Positions 33,786 to 45,679 of a stretch of 64,000 nt of DNA are shown in pieces. The position numbers were made by a program, and so were the translations under genes. The notes below the pieces were generated by a model. It had not been told where the DNA came from and searched no databases. It saw only the letters and a program-made list of their open reading frames with translations. Source of the stretch: Patella vulgata (taxonomy: Eukaryota > Mollusca > Gastropoda > Patellidae); the NCBI RefSeq assembly GCF_932274485.2, contig NC_065882.2, positions 28,786,890-28,850,889 on the forward strand. Reading direction: 5' to 3'. The stretch's first letter is position 1; each line of letters starts with the position of its first letter.

Positions 33786-36535
33786 ACTCTAATAACTTAC
33801 TGAATTTCAAAATGACAATTTACAAATTTAAAAAAAAAAAGAGCTGTGGCTTTTAGCGGGCAAACACACGGGAAAAAACAAGTAAATAATTGGCGCACGA
33901 TAAGGTTTTGTCTAATCCAGCTATCAGCATTAACAGATGGGTCTATCAGGTTTCGGATACAAGGGAGGTAACTCTACGAATGACTTGCATATAAATATTT
34001 AAGAAAGCTGACCGTTTCGTTCTTTTTCTAGGCTTGGTCAAAGGAATCTATAGGTTGTGGTGTCATTTTCTTAAAGAGATTTCCCTAAACCATGAATGTT
34101 TTCTTCCTGATCCTTCCGGAACAAAATAATAAATATTCACAGAAACATTATTCTTCAATTCTAGACAAAAGAGTCAACAAAAATTGCAAAGGGGGAAATG
34201 GGCAAAGAGAACGCATTGCTATAAATAAACACACTACATTCGTGAAATTACTTGTATTAATCCAAATCAGAATTTTAATATGGTTCTTCACGGCATGTTT
34301 AAGTCAGTTTATAAAACAAAACTGTAAAATATTTGACCTATAGCAAGGTATCGATGATAGGAACAATAATGAATCGGGATTTCAATTGAACTCGTTTTCA
34401 TGACAAGGGCAATAACGCTGCAATAAAATATGTGAGAATCTAAAATTTATTTGGGTTCGACCTTAGGATTAGTTGAAAAGGCACAGAAAACTTGGACCTG
34501 ATCAGTGATTACGAGGTTTCATTGACAATGGGAATAACTCCGCAATGGGTTTTTAGCCAAAAAAGCAATTCCAACAAGTTTGGAAAAATAAGCTCAAAAA
34601 CTGTGAACCAAAGAGCGAATACATGGTTTTAAGGCAAGGACATTAACTTTGTGAATAAATGACGCTGGTCTCTGAATTTTGACAGGGTTCATGTCTATTC
34701 TGTGACTAGTTGAATAAGCCATTAAATGTTCTTTGACAAACGGACTTGTGGGCGTCTAGGTTGGCGGCAATAAACGCATTTTGTAGTTACGATGGCATTT
34801 ACGAGCAGTAACGAAATGTACACTGTAATTGGAAAATGGTTCGCTTTAAAGTTAAAGGTTACTAATAGAGCAAACGTAAGAGGTTAACGGCGTGTTTTAA
34901 AGGTTAAAAAGGTGCGGATCTAATGTTTTCCGTGAAGACGTTGTCACCGTTGATGATTAATGTAATCTAAGGGTTTGTGTGTGTTAGAGATTTTTATATT
35001 AAATGGACCGTCAAAATTCGGTAAATATGTGGCCAAAACACCGTTATGGGAGAATAATCCAATGTTGTTAAAACTTAGTAACGGTTACAGACTACCGTTA
35101 TGTGACGTCAATACACAGCATCATAATGTCAGATTATCAATCATATTTTTTTTTCTCACCAAAGGATTGGCTGAATTAGTTATAGACTACATCTATGCAT
35201 TTGAAAGCCGTACAAACACGTGATATTTAAAACACTTATAAGTATTCTTCACCCGTTAGACCATTCGGTCACCTAATCCATTCTAGAAAGAGTAGGCATA
35301 CCCTGCCTGCATTCTTTGCATTCCCGGCATACAAGTGTTATATATTTCACTAACGAATTTATTTCTGAATAAATAAAATAATAGATATAATCTAAGCACG
35401 GGTTTAGCAGCTTAGACACCGGGACAGGAAATCAGGAAAAGAAGCATCGGCTTGATTGGATACATCGTCAAAAATGCTTGACCAGGGAAAAACATACATT
35501 CAACGATGTCTTCGCTAGGATCCATGGTGGACCGACGGACAGGGCGATGACTTTATACAACCACCTTAAAATTTGGACGCATATAGTCAAATCTTTGCGA
35601 AAAGACGAAGAGCTAAGATTACATTACACGCGTACCAGAAAGGTATGCATGGAATTCTACCTTTACGTGGCTTTGCGTCACAATCACAGTAAGAAAAACA
35701 ACACCAAAATCTATAAACAATTACATTATTATAGACTTAACTAAGACATCATATATAAACTAGCCTTATTTTAATATCACATCGGATTAAAAAAAACTAC
35801 ACCAATTCCAATAACATATCAGTTATGAAATAAAAATGTGCTTTTGCCAATATGGTATTAATTCTTAACTTGATGGCGACCAAACCGAACCGTAATGACT
35901 TTACTCACAGCTGTTAAGGGTAAAGTGGGGAAGGAACGCAATTTCCGTCATCTAAATGTCGTTGGATGTAAAAATCACTAAATACCCATTACCAATACCC
36001 ATCTCCGGAGGAAAAGAAAAGTTCAGCTTAATTAGCCAGCACCTGATCTCAACTAATCTAATAAATTCTTCTATACAAAAGAGGAAAAAATATGCTAGAC
36101 ATTGAATAGCATAAGACAATTTATTACTTCTATCCTATAAATCATATTATTATATTTGTAAATGTTTATGGAAATAATTTGATGGATGAATGAAAAAAAG
36201 GAACAAACACCCACGCATTGTTATGAGATTAATAAAACTTTTTAAAAAAAAAACAAAAAAAAAAAAACTTTCCGTCATGCCATTGTGTAACACAAAAAAT
36301 ACAGAGTTTTTGACCATACGCAATGAAAAGAACCTTTTTTTTAAAAAAAAAAATACCCTGGTCGAAACCTTATGAGGTTTTTTTATTTCAATTTGTCGTA
36401 GACAAGTAAAGTAATAATAATGCTATCTTTTTCGCCCAAACCAGTCCAATATATCTGGAGTTTTTCTTATACCAATATGTGTTACATATTAATAACAGTT
36501 TTTCTTATACCCGCCTGCGTTACATAATAGACATA
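33786..36535. other. Non-coding stretch with weak open frames
   Basis: Open frames at 34092-34343, 34975-35223 and 35478-35744 show no family signature; the last is basic (CREKHTF-like start, RTRK end) and could be an exon, but nothing supports it. Homopolymer A runs occur near 36241-36267. Confidence 0.4.
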
Positions 36536-36864
36536 AGAGAGAGAGAGAAATGAGCGAGCGAGGGAGAGATAGGGAGAGAGAGAGAGCGAAAGATAGAGAG
36601 AGGGGGGGGGGTAACGTCCACTCGATACAAACTAGGTTATTTCGGGACTAACATATGGTTCAATTTTTATTTCAATAATTCGCTTGCGGGTAGGGGTCTT
36701 TAGCAGTGGGAGGAAACCGGAGGACCCGGAGAAAACCCACGAGGTTGGACAGGCGTCATACTCCTTGTCACGTACAACTGGGGAATCGAAACCACGCCAG
36801 GTGACTCTGACAGGTCTCATAATACAACGCGCACGCGCTAACCATTCGACCATCCACCCCCTCG
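36536..36864 (-). mobile_element. SINE-B copy with long GA/CT tail
   Basis: On the minus strand: head GATGGTCGAATGGTTAGCGC (A-box region), GTGGTTTCGATTCCCC (B-box region), the central TCCGGGTCCTCCGGTTTCC block, GCGAATTATTGAAATAAAA, and GTGGACGTTAC, with a CT-rich tail (the interrupted GA repeat at 36537-36601 and G run 36602-36611 on the plus strand). TACATAATA-type words on both sides (about 36520 and 36868) may be the target duplication. Confidence 0.85.
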
Positions 36865-37339
36865 TAACATAATAATAATAGACTTTAAATTCAAATAAGT
36901 ACTTATTTCTGGCTTGAGATAAATGTGAACGATCTAGTTGGTGTGCCTTTAAATAAATTTAACATTATTTCTTCGTTTATTGGACGGGTGTATTCCAAGA
37001 AACACGCGAAAATCGATTCCAATACAGATTTACAATAAATTATTCTGCAAAATTTGATAATTTTATGCAGATTTAAAAATATCTTAAATTTGCCGTTTTA
37101 TATTGTTCAGCAATTCTATATAATGTCATGGTAAAATATAATTGTATGTAAAATGAAGAAAAGATGAATAAATACCAATTTTTATACATTTCCGAATCAT
37201 ATGTTACCTTTATTTACCATTATAGCTGTTGAATAATCACATGGGACCGATTTGATAGATTGCCGATTTACCGCTTACAGAAAATTACCTAGGTCCTTAT
37301 CAATAGTTTGTTGTATCCAGATGGGTCTAATGTCTTAAA
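36865..37339. other. Non-coding stretch, nothing recognised
   Basis: A+T-rich spacer before the diverged repeat family. Confidence 0.5.
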
Positions 37340-38490
37340 TTGGGTGGAAATGTGATAATGTTGATTATAATTTTATAGCATTTTACATCTCTAAATAAGT
37401 AGATAGGACAATCTTTGGATAACTTTTGTTTTGTGTGGCGGCCCTATGAGGGAGGGTTGTTGGCAGGCGGTTCCATCCCTAAAATTGGCGGGGAATTTGA
37501 TAATGTTGATAATAATAATAACTTTAATTAAGAAGGGTAAAGGATTAGGTTGCAAAAGCCTTTCTACCATCCTGCCCTTCATGAAAAATTTAATACAAAA
37601 GAATTTAGCACAACATATAAAAGAGAAGGATAAACAGGATTATAAAATAATCAGGATGAAATTATAATACAAAAGATGACAGCACCAAAGGGGAGAGATA
37701 TAATAACACATAATAATAATAATAATAATAATAAAATATAACTTAAGAAATAAATGATGATCATCGTATAGATTAGTAAAACATTAATCTACAGCACTGT
37801 ACATCTCTAAAGACGTGTATATAATGACCTTGTTTTATGAGGAGTTGGTGGGGACAGTAATGTGGTGTGAGGCAGGGGGGGGGGGCAATGTAACCTAATA
37901 TTAGCGGTAAATTGATAACGTTGATATAAGTGATAATAATTAGTAAAACATTAATTTCTTGCACTAAATAAGCGGGTAAGGTGCAATGCCGAAAGTTGGC
38001 GGTTTTTTTATTGGGGAGGGGAGTCCAACATAAGCTTTTCGGGACAAAAACCGTGTGTTTCGAAACTGGTCTTAATTTCTAGCAATGTGGATCTATAACA
38101 TAGTCGATAGGATGCCCTTGGACAACTGGTTTGCTTTGTGGGGTTGGTGTGCGTGAGGAGGAAGGGAGGGGGCAAATGCCTATAATTGGCGCGAAGTGTG
38201 ATCAATGCCATTGGACAATTCTTAAAATGGACGAGAAATGTGATAATGTTGACATACATGATGATTATCTAATAGATTCGTAAAGCACAAAATTTATAGC
38301 ACTGTACAGCTCTAAATAAGTGTAATATGATGCCACTTGGACAACTGATTGTAGTTTAAAAAACAAAAAGATTGTTCACAACCTTTCCTAGTGAGTAGGG
38401 GGGGGGGGCATAAAATGTTGGGGAATTTGAAAATGTTCAAATATGATCATCTTATAGATTAGTAAAACATAAATTTCTCGCACTGTGGAT
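37340..38490 (+). repeat. Diverged repeat family, plus-oriented block
   Basis: Recurring order of words, each about 150-400 bases apart: GATCATCTTATAGATTAGTA, AAACATTAATTTCTAGCACT, GTACATCTCTAAATAAGTG, CCCTTGGACAACTG, a G-rich stretch, TTGGCGGGAAATGTGATAAT. At least four partial copies are seen here (e.g. about 37360, 37755, 38050 and 38270). G runs at 37875-37885 and 38398-38408 fall in the G-rich part of the unit. Confidence 0.75.
38483..38490. repeat. Left 8-bp target duplication CTGTGGAT
   Basis: Repeated at 40540-40547. It fits the hAT target pattern (T at position 2, A at position 7). Confidence 0.85.
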
Positions 38491-40539
38491 TAGGGTGTTT
38501 CATTTTTTTCACTTTTTTCGTAATTTCTAAGGTTTCTACCCGTCACCGAAGTCCACTTGGAGTCAAACTTACACCGTAATATTTTCAGAATTTTCTTGCC
38601 AAAAATGGCTGCCAGCGGCCATTGTTTCTAAACTTGCAGCCATTTTCGAGATTTTTTGGACGTGTTGTGCGTTAAAGACCACTTGGCGTGTAATGTGTCT
38701 ATTTAATGCTTTTTATGGATATAGAGTCCATTCCCACCATCATAAATGAGATTGTCAGAATCCAAGATGGCGGAAATCCAAGATGGCTACAAAATCGTAT
38801 ATTTTCTGACATGGAAAAGTATTTTTCAAGGACTATACACTTTTGCACTCATGAAATTCATTAGCATGGCCAAAATGATGTTCTTTAGAATGACAATGAT
38901 CTACCTTTGGTTGAAAATGGCAAAGGTAATCACTGAAGGTGAAGCTCCGATGGAGTATATTCACCACACTAGTCTGGTAGAACTATGGCTGAAACAGGAA
39001 ATTGTATACAAAGTTTTTTTATGATTGATTTTAGTAGCCTAGTGTGCCCTCTTTCAGAATCTACCGACGAACCTTGGTCACAATTGAGCGGCGTTTTGAG
39101 AAATTCAAGACGGTCGGCATTTCAAATAATCCACTATAACTACCATATAGTATTTAGTCTAGGATGATACTGTTGGTGCCTAACCATATATTTGTGATGC
39201 CAATGAATACACTGAGATCGTTCATTATGTTGTGGGGTGATTAGATGATAGTAAAATCCGACATGCCAGACAATATGACGCTTGAACTCGTTAGCGGCGG
39301 TTGGGGGGGGGGGGGGGGGGCGATTATTTCCCAAAACCAAACTAGATCTAGAGACAAACTATATATTTCTGGACATAGGAGCATATGAGTGATACAATAA
39401 CACTACATACATGCCTATCAGGAGCTCCAGGGTCACATGGATAGCCCTGAACAGGGGGGCGTGAGCTTTCTTTTTTTTTAAATATTTGAAAAAACAAATT
39501 CTACACGCAAAACACGAAAATAATCTCCACAAAACTAGGTAATATTCAGTTTAATGATCTAGTCGTGTTTCTTGCTGCAACCTGTGACAGCACAGGCGCA
39601 AAATACTGTATAATCACGCGAACTACATGAGCTGTCACTCTTGCATCCAGATCTGACGAGCCACATGACCGTTGACCAGTGACCGGTGACCGGATCAAGT
39701 TTCGGCGGATTACGATCTTCCAGTCAACACCACACAATAGCTTGGTCATGACATCTTTTTACGTTCCCTGTAAATGCACTATTCGTTGAGTAAGACTACA
39801 TGGTGTGGGGATGATGACGATACATTTCCAGTTTTGGATGTCCATAAACATCCGACATATATACAGAGGCCTGTATAAGCACTGATTCTATTGGACCGTC
39901 TAGAAATCAAGCTCTCACTAGTTTCAAAGCTGTTCTTTCCCCACGACGTATCAGCATATGACCGTGTCACATCCAGTAAGAGCGTGAGCTGGCAGGATTA
40001 TATTTGTACTGGACATGTATTTCTCAGTAGTTTTCTTTTTACGTTCCCTACACATGCATCATGTTTTAGAGCAAGACAACATGGTTTAGGTGGGGATATT
40101 GGCGATGCATTTCCCGCTTGGAATGTCTATACCCTCAAACGTGTTTCAGGCATCGATTTGCGAGAGCTCTGTCCATAACAAGCTTACAATGGAATCACCA
40201 ATCGAGGAAAGAACAACCGTTGACATTGGTTCAACTACTGAGAAATACATGTCCAGTACCATTGAAATAATGACAATCTCATTTAAGATGGTGGGAATGG
40301 ACACTACATCTCCGAAAAGCATAAAAATAGACACATTACAAGCCATACCTGACCTCTCTAAGTGATCTGTGAAACTCAAATCGTCCGAAAATCCCGAAAA
40401 TGGAGTAAATGACCACTGGTAGCCATTTTTGGCAAGAAAATTCTGAAAACATTACGGTGTAAGTTTGACCCCGAGTGAACTTCGGCGACGGGTATAAACC
40501 TTAGAAATTACGAAAAGAAGGGAAAAGTGAAACACACTA
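38491..40539. mobile_element. hAT-like non-autonomous DNA transposon, 2.05 kb
   Basis: Ends TAGGGTGTTTCA... and ...TGAAACACACTA, bracketed by CTGTGGAT. Inverted repeats extend ~150 bases (38491-38670 against 40380-40539), sharing TTTCGTAATTTCTAAGGTTT, CAAACTTACACCGTAAT and TTTTCTTGCCAAAAATGGCT. hAT elements usually have 10-25-bp inverted repeats, so these are unusually long. The interior has no recognisable transposase; the open frame at 38746-39024 begins in AAGATGGCGG-type sequence and is unassigned. An internal ~110-bp duplication (about 39755-39845 and 40037-40140) and an 18-base G run (39303-39320) are present. It sits in the diverged repeat family of 37340-41660. Confidence 0.85.
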
Positions 40540-40960
40540 CTGTGGATCTCCAAATAAGTGCATAGGGTCCCCTTGGACAATTGTTTCGCTGTGCGGAGAA
40601 GATGGCGGGCAAGGGTGTTGGAGTGTATTGGACTCAAAGTGTATTTTTCCGGACAAAAGCCACAAGGTTCCAAAATTGTCTGGATGATCATCTTATAGAT
40701 TAGTAAAACACTAATTTCTAGCACTGTACATTTCTAAATGAATGCATATGGTACAGATGGGAGGCGGGGGTGCTGTGTGCGGGTGTGGGTGGGTGTGCTT
40801 AAAGGGTTGGAGTGGCAATGCCTGGACCAGGCGGAAAATGTGACAATGTTGATGTAAGTGTGGTGTACTGGGTGCCAATGTATAACTGTTTTCCGGGGAA
40901 TGGAGGTGGGGGTCCAAAATGTAATTTATGGAACAAAAAACGTGGTGTTGGAAATCAGTT
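40540..40960 (+). repeat. Diverged repeat family, continuation right of the hAT-like element
   Basis: Resumes exactly at the target duplication with CTGTGGATCTCCAAATAAGT, then CCCCTTGGACAATTG, GATCATCTTATAGATTAGTA, TTCTAGCACTGTACATTTCT and GGCGGAAAATGTGACAATG, the same order as at 37340-38490. Confidence 0.75.
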
Positions 40961-41399
40961 ATTACAAAATGGTAATCGTCTTAATGGTGCTTATTCTATT
41001 TCTCGTAAAGGATCCTTTAATATCAAGTCATTCATTTAAATCATCGAATTTCGTATCTTGTTTTACTCCACATGAAACTAACATTTGCTTTTGGACGCTT
41101 GCTCTTAAGACCTGCTAGTGGGATTCATTTTGGTAAAGATCCACAGTTTAACATAATCATATTAATTATCGAATGAAATCATACAAAAGGAACTTCCATT
41201 TTACCTTATTGTAAGGCGATGATTAGTTTATTACGAACAATTTGAAGGCTTATTTGAATTAAGGTTTTTTTTTATGAAGTTAGATAATTCAAATGAATCC
41301 CTTCATAACAAAGGATTCAATACAATCATGTTTAAGGAAATGTTGTGAAAGATGTTTTTTGTCCTCAAAAATCCAAGCATTTGTCCATGCATGGCATCA

Positions 41400-41660
41400 T
41401 ATACACTTATTTAAAACTGTACAGTACTATACATTTTATGCTTTACGAATCTACAAGATGATCATCATGTATATGAACATTATCACATTTCCTGTCCATT
41501 TTAGGAATTGCCATGAACCGGCAAGTTTATATAGTTGTCCAAAGGGCTACCTATACTCTTCTTTAGATATGTACAGTGTTAGAAAAAAATGTGTTACTAA
41601 GCCATAGGGTGATCATTGATATTAACATTATCACATTTCCCGCCAAGGGAGTGCACGATT
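41400..41660 (-). repeat. Diverged repeat family, inverted block
   Basis: The reverse complement gives GGCGGGAAATGTGATAATGT, AACACTGTACATATCTAAAG, CCCTTTGGACAACTAT and GATGATCATCTTGTAGATTC, i.e. about one and a half units in opposite orientation. Confidence 0.7.
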
Positions 41661-44594
41661 AGAACTTGTGTTAGGATAAAAAAAAAAGATGAAAAATAAA
41701 ATATCCACCTTATATTACGTATGTTGTAGCCTCTGTCATATTTGTATCACGATTTTATTGATTATTCGAACGCAGTAATACGTGAAATGTAGGCATAACA
41801 AGCTGTTAATGAAACGGGAAGATTATGCCCTTTCTCCTTTGTTATTAAGATAGACACATAGAACCGATAGAAAAATATGTATGCTTTAGTTCGTATTCCT
41901 ACACAACAAAGCAAATCCCAGCCTTCTTATTAAGACCGCTTTAAGGTTTCTTTTCAAGATAATTCTTTTTTTAGCAATAATATTACATTTACGTTTTACC
42001 AAGTGTGACAATTTCCTTTAAACGTCGCGTAATTTAAAGATAGTTAAATTGAATTACAGTCAGGTCATAAATAGAACATACATATTCTTCAAAACTCATG
42101 AAAAAGTGTCGGTTTAAAGCTCAGGCGTGTTATAATGATCGCCTTATAATAACAAAGTTCTTCAAATCATTCTTATAAAAATTGATTGTAAATTGATTGA
42201 TCATTAATGACATTACATAAGGACATTTGAACACAGGATAGAAACAACAGAGGAGGTATGTGCTAGCTTTTATTGAATAAACCGTCCTCGATTTCTTAAG
42301 TTTCCCCTATCAGATCATTGTCGCACAATTATCTCCTATCTGGGACGTTTATAAAATAGTATTGACGAAATCGGCCCAGTTTTTATTCACTGTTCTATTA
42401 TTTGTTATCAATGTTCAATGTATACCATACCACCCATAAATTATCTTTTGTTTCTTCAATCCATTTCCCAACCGTATTTAGGACAAGTTGGTGATGGTAT
42501 TATATTTTAAGGATAAGTATTACGAGAGATAATACCTCAACACACAATCCAAAATCTCCAGAATCTTATAATTATTATCTTAGATGATAAATGGAATCCG
42601 AGTCATTGGAGGTTGATGATTTTCCGAAATGTCACATTCCGTTAAAACTTTTATAAGCGTATTTGAATTTGAATATGTTTCTCTTTATAAACAAAACGAA
42701 CTAACAGTTTTATTAATAATGAGTGCATTACTTAAGCCTGTGTTATAATTATTTATATGTTTACTATTCAAGAACACCATATACAACTTCTTGTCGGTCT
42801 GTGTCTTTCGTACAGTTGTTGTTGCGTGTTATACTTCACTTATCACTAATTACATGTACAGAAGTAATTATCAGTATACACACTGAAAGAAATTTTTCAA
42901 GCCTTATATTCTATTAAAATTGTATGTTTCCTGTAACCATAACACAAGAGTTGAAGATAGGTTCTAACGACAAGTGATATGTAATTACAATTTTACAATG
43001 ACTGGCGTTTCGAGGTATGATATTGTAAAGTGTCATATTTAAATTTGTCTTGAAATCGTGAGTTTTAAAACGTACCGGTACGTAAAGTTTAGTAAACAGG
43101 TTCAGAACCGTTAGTTTATTTCTTATGTAGTTATTCGATTAGAATCAACCCTAAGCTTCAGTAAAATTCAATAAAAGAAAGCTAATTCCTGTTTACGATT
43201 TTCATAAAAGTGTCGAAGTAGACTAAAAGATCACCCGCATAAAAAATGCAAAAGAAAAACAAAATAATACCAAAATCAAAGAGTAAAATAAAAAAGGGAT
43301 AGGACAGCCATTTGGGTTCATTTAAGTTAAATCTGTATGGTACAATAGACTATTCTGATAAAAGTGTTCCAAAGATAGGCAATAACAATGAGCAATAAAC
43401 CAGGGCAAACACTGTAAATCTCTAACCAGTCTGATAATTTACATCTCATTGATGTAACAGCATGGGTATAAAAACAACAATAAAGAATAATTAAATTTTA
43501 AACTTACCCCTGTACACGCCAGTATGTGCATAGTTTCTACATGAGCAGTATGTCCAGACAATCATCAACTAAACTCCCGAATCTGAAAAATTCCAAAGTC
43601 GTGTTTATTTGTCCCGGTATTTTATAGAATTTGCTAATTCACTGCAGTCGTTGCACTACAATCCTTAATATGTACATGAATATTATCAGCACTATACCTT
43701 TTCCTTGCCATATATATGAAGCAATCCATGTGGGTGTAAGGTCAGATATAATTCTATATCGACACATCCACGTGTGAAAGTAGAATTCAATAGCAACTAA
43801 TTATATCATTTGCGAGCAAGTGCTTCATAAAATAAATAAATCACTGAAACATAAGAGTTAAACCTTTCCGTGATGATAAATCAACGCTATTAATCCTATA
43901 TATTTATACCTATATCATATATACATATATATGTATATACAACAAATCTTCCACTATACATGTACCGTACCATGCCTATCCTTTTTTAGTCAATATCCAT
44001 GCAATTTATATAGAACTGGTTGAATGTATAGTGGGTGGGAGGGAGCGTTATCGATTCAGCCCATTACTAACTAAGCTAAGGAAACGACGGAGATGCTCCT
44101 TTAAAACCGACAATAGATCGAACTTTGATTAGTTCATGGTTCAATTATATTGGTTTTGCCAATACGCCACTCATGATCTTATACATTTACAATACATATA
44201 CAATTTTTTTTAATTGAAGGGTGATATCATTAACACACGGATAATCTCAATCTTTATATTTATTTCGGAACTCTTACAGCAATGACTCATTTTCCTACAT
44301 ATTTTCCTGTGCGGTATTGTAGAGTTTCGGTGTTTAGAATATTCACTGTTCAACGAGGTTTTCCAAAAAACAAAGAAAGAAATTATGTATGAATACATTC
44401 AGCACAATACGCCAATATTTATTTCTGAAATGCTTTGAAGACGATGTTTCTCTAGCAATAAAGACCATGCGTGTTAGAACACCTTCGTTACAGGAACTCT
44501 CTTGCATAGACCGATTGGGCGTTTTGCCTTTCCCGAGAATCGCCCTCGCCCCAATCGCAATGAGCGTAGAAGCAATAGCCACAGCACAATGGGA
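41661..44594. other. Long non-coding stretch
   Basis: No supported gene. A T/A palindrome (ATATACATATATATGTATAT) lies near 43920-43940. The 225 bases at 44389-44613 are open on both strands and contain more CpG than their surroundings (CCTTTCCCGAGAATCGCCCT near 44530), but match nothing I know. Confidence 0.45.
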
Positions 44595-44850
44595 ATCTAC
44601 GGTGGCTCGGTGAGATTTGTGTGTTCGAACTAACCAGTGTCCCAGTGTTGTTTTTTTGGCCTAGAAATTTCCTCGGGATTTTCTGGACTTGTTCCTCTTA
44701 GCACTGACAGTGGTGCACGGCGATGGGCTTTACAAGGAAATGAGTCACGTTAAAGATTCCAGACAATATTGGAAATCGAGATAAGAGTAGGACTTAACCC
44801 CATTCTATTTACCGTATAGTCCCTCAAAGGTAAAGGGAAATCAGACGAGC
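44595..44850 (+). mobile_element. Degenerate SINE-A remnant
   Basis: In order: ACGGTGGCTCGGTGAG (head), GTGTTCGAACTAACC (B-box region), GAAATTTCCTCGGGATTTTC, CACTGACAGTGGTGCACGG, CACGTTAAAGATTCC and GATAAGAGTAGG. Same block order as SINE-A with many changes, so old. Confidence 0.65.
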
Positions 44851-45679
44851 TCAGTTCTTGTCAGTGTAGGCCTACAGTACAGCTTCAAGATTCACAATGG
44901 GATGCTACCTGTGGAGTAAAACCACGAATCGGACAGGAGCGTTTCCAATAATAAACACCTTTTCAGCGGAATTATATAGAAGTAAATGTCAAAACTGATT
45001 TGAAGATTGGGTTTGACAATGTCAATAATGAAGATTTTAGATACATTATTTTAATCTAAACGTCAATGTCACTGGACGAATCTGGTATTTAATTAGGAAA
45101 AGAATGATATTATTTCTATTATTATCAGGCTGAAAGAACTTCCGTCATGGGGCATCAAAAGCTTCACAGGATCAATATTAGTAAATCAACACTCATAAGT
45201 AGTCAATGAGGTAGACAAAATTCCAATACCATTACAATAATAATTGTATTTTAAGAACATAAACTATTCTTGGCTGACAAAGTTTTATTTTTAAAGTGCT
45301 GTCATCATGATTAATAAATAATTAAAGAGATGTTAAAATTGTTTTATCCAGCTAGGTGTTTGATCTCGTAGGGGTTGGAGCGGAACTCATGACATAATTA
45401 TAACTCTTAACTTAGAAATGTTAGTGTTATCTCGTATGGGGTGGAATTATCCAATAAACCATGTAAACAGTAAGTAAGAAGTTACATGCATTGAAGTTAG
45501 CATATTCGCATTATTGAGTTAAAATTATGTCGTGAATTCCGGGATAAAATCAGGTTGGTGATCTAGAAAAACTGGTATACCCTTTCCGTTGCATACGGGA
45601 GCACCATTGTTAATACTGGCAAGAATTAGAGTACTGAAGAAATATTCCACACTATACAAAGTGACAACTACCTTTTTAT
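44851..45679. other. Non-coding stretch, nothing recognised
   Basis: No gene or repeat supported. Confidence 0.5.

Noticed and set aside
35478-35744. 88-codon basic open frame starting MTREKHTFNDVF
   Set aside because: No family signature, weak start context and no supporting neighbours; left unannotated as a gene.
38746-39024. 92-codon open frame in the hAT-like element
   Set aside because: No transposase motif; low-complexity methionine/lysine-rich composition in a non-autonomous element.
43508-43582. Minus-strand 75-base segment with acceptor- and donor-like ends and a WD40-like peptide GHTAHVETMHILACTG
   Set aside because: All three frames of the segment contain stops and the WD-like peptide would need a one-base shift; no neighbouring WD exons were found.
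44343-44613. Segment open on both strands with raised CpG
   Set aside because: No recognisable domain, no splice-site context, and a SINE remnant follows at once; not enough to call an exon.
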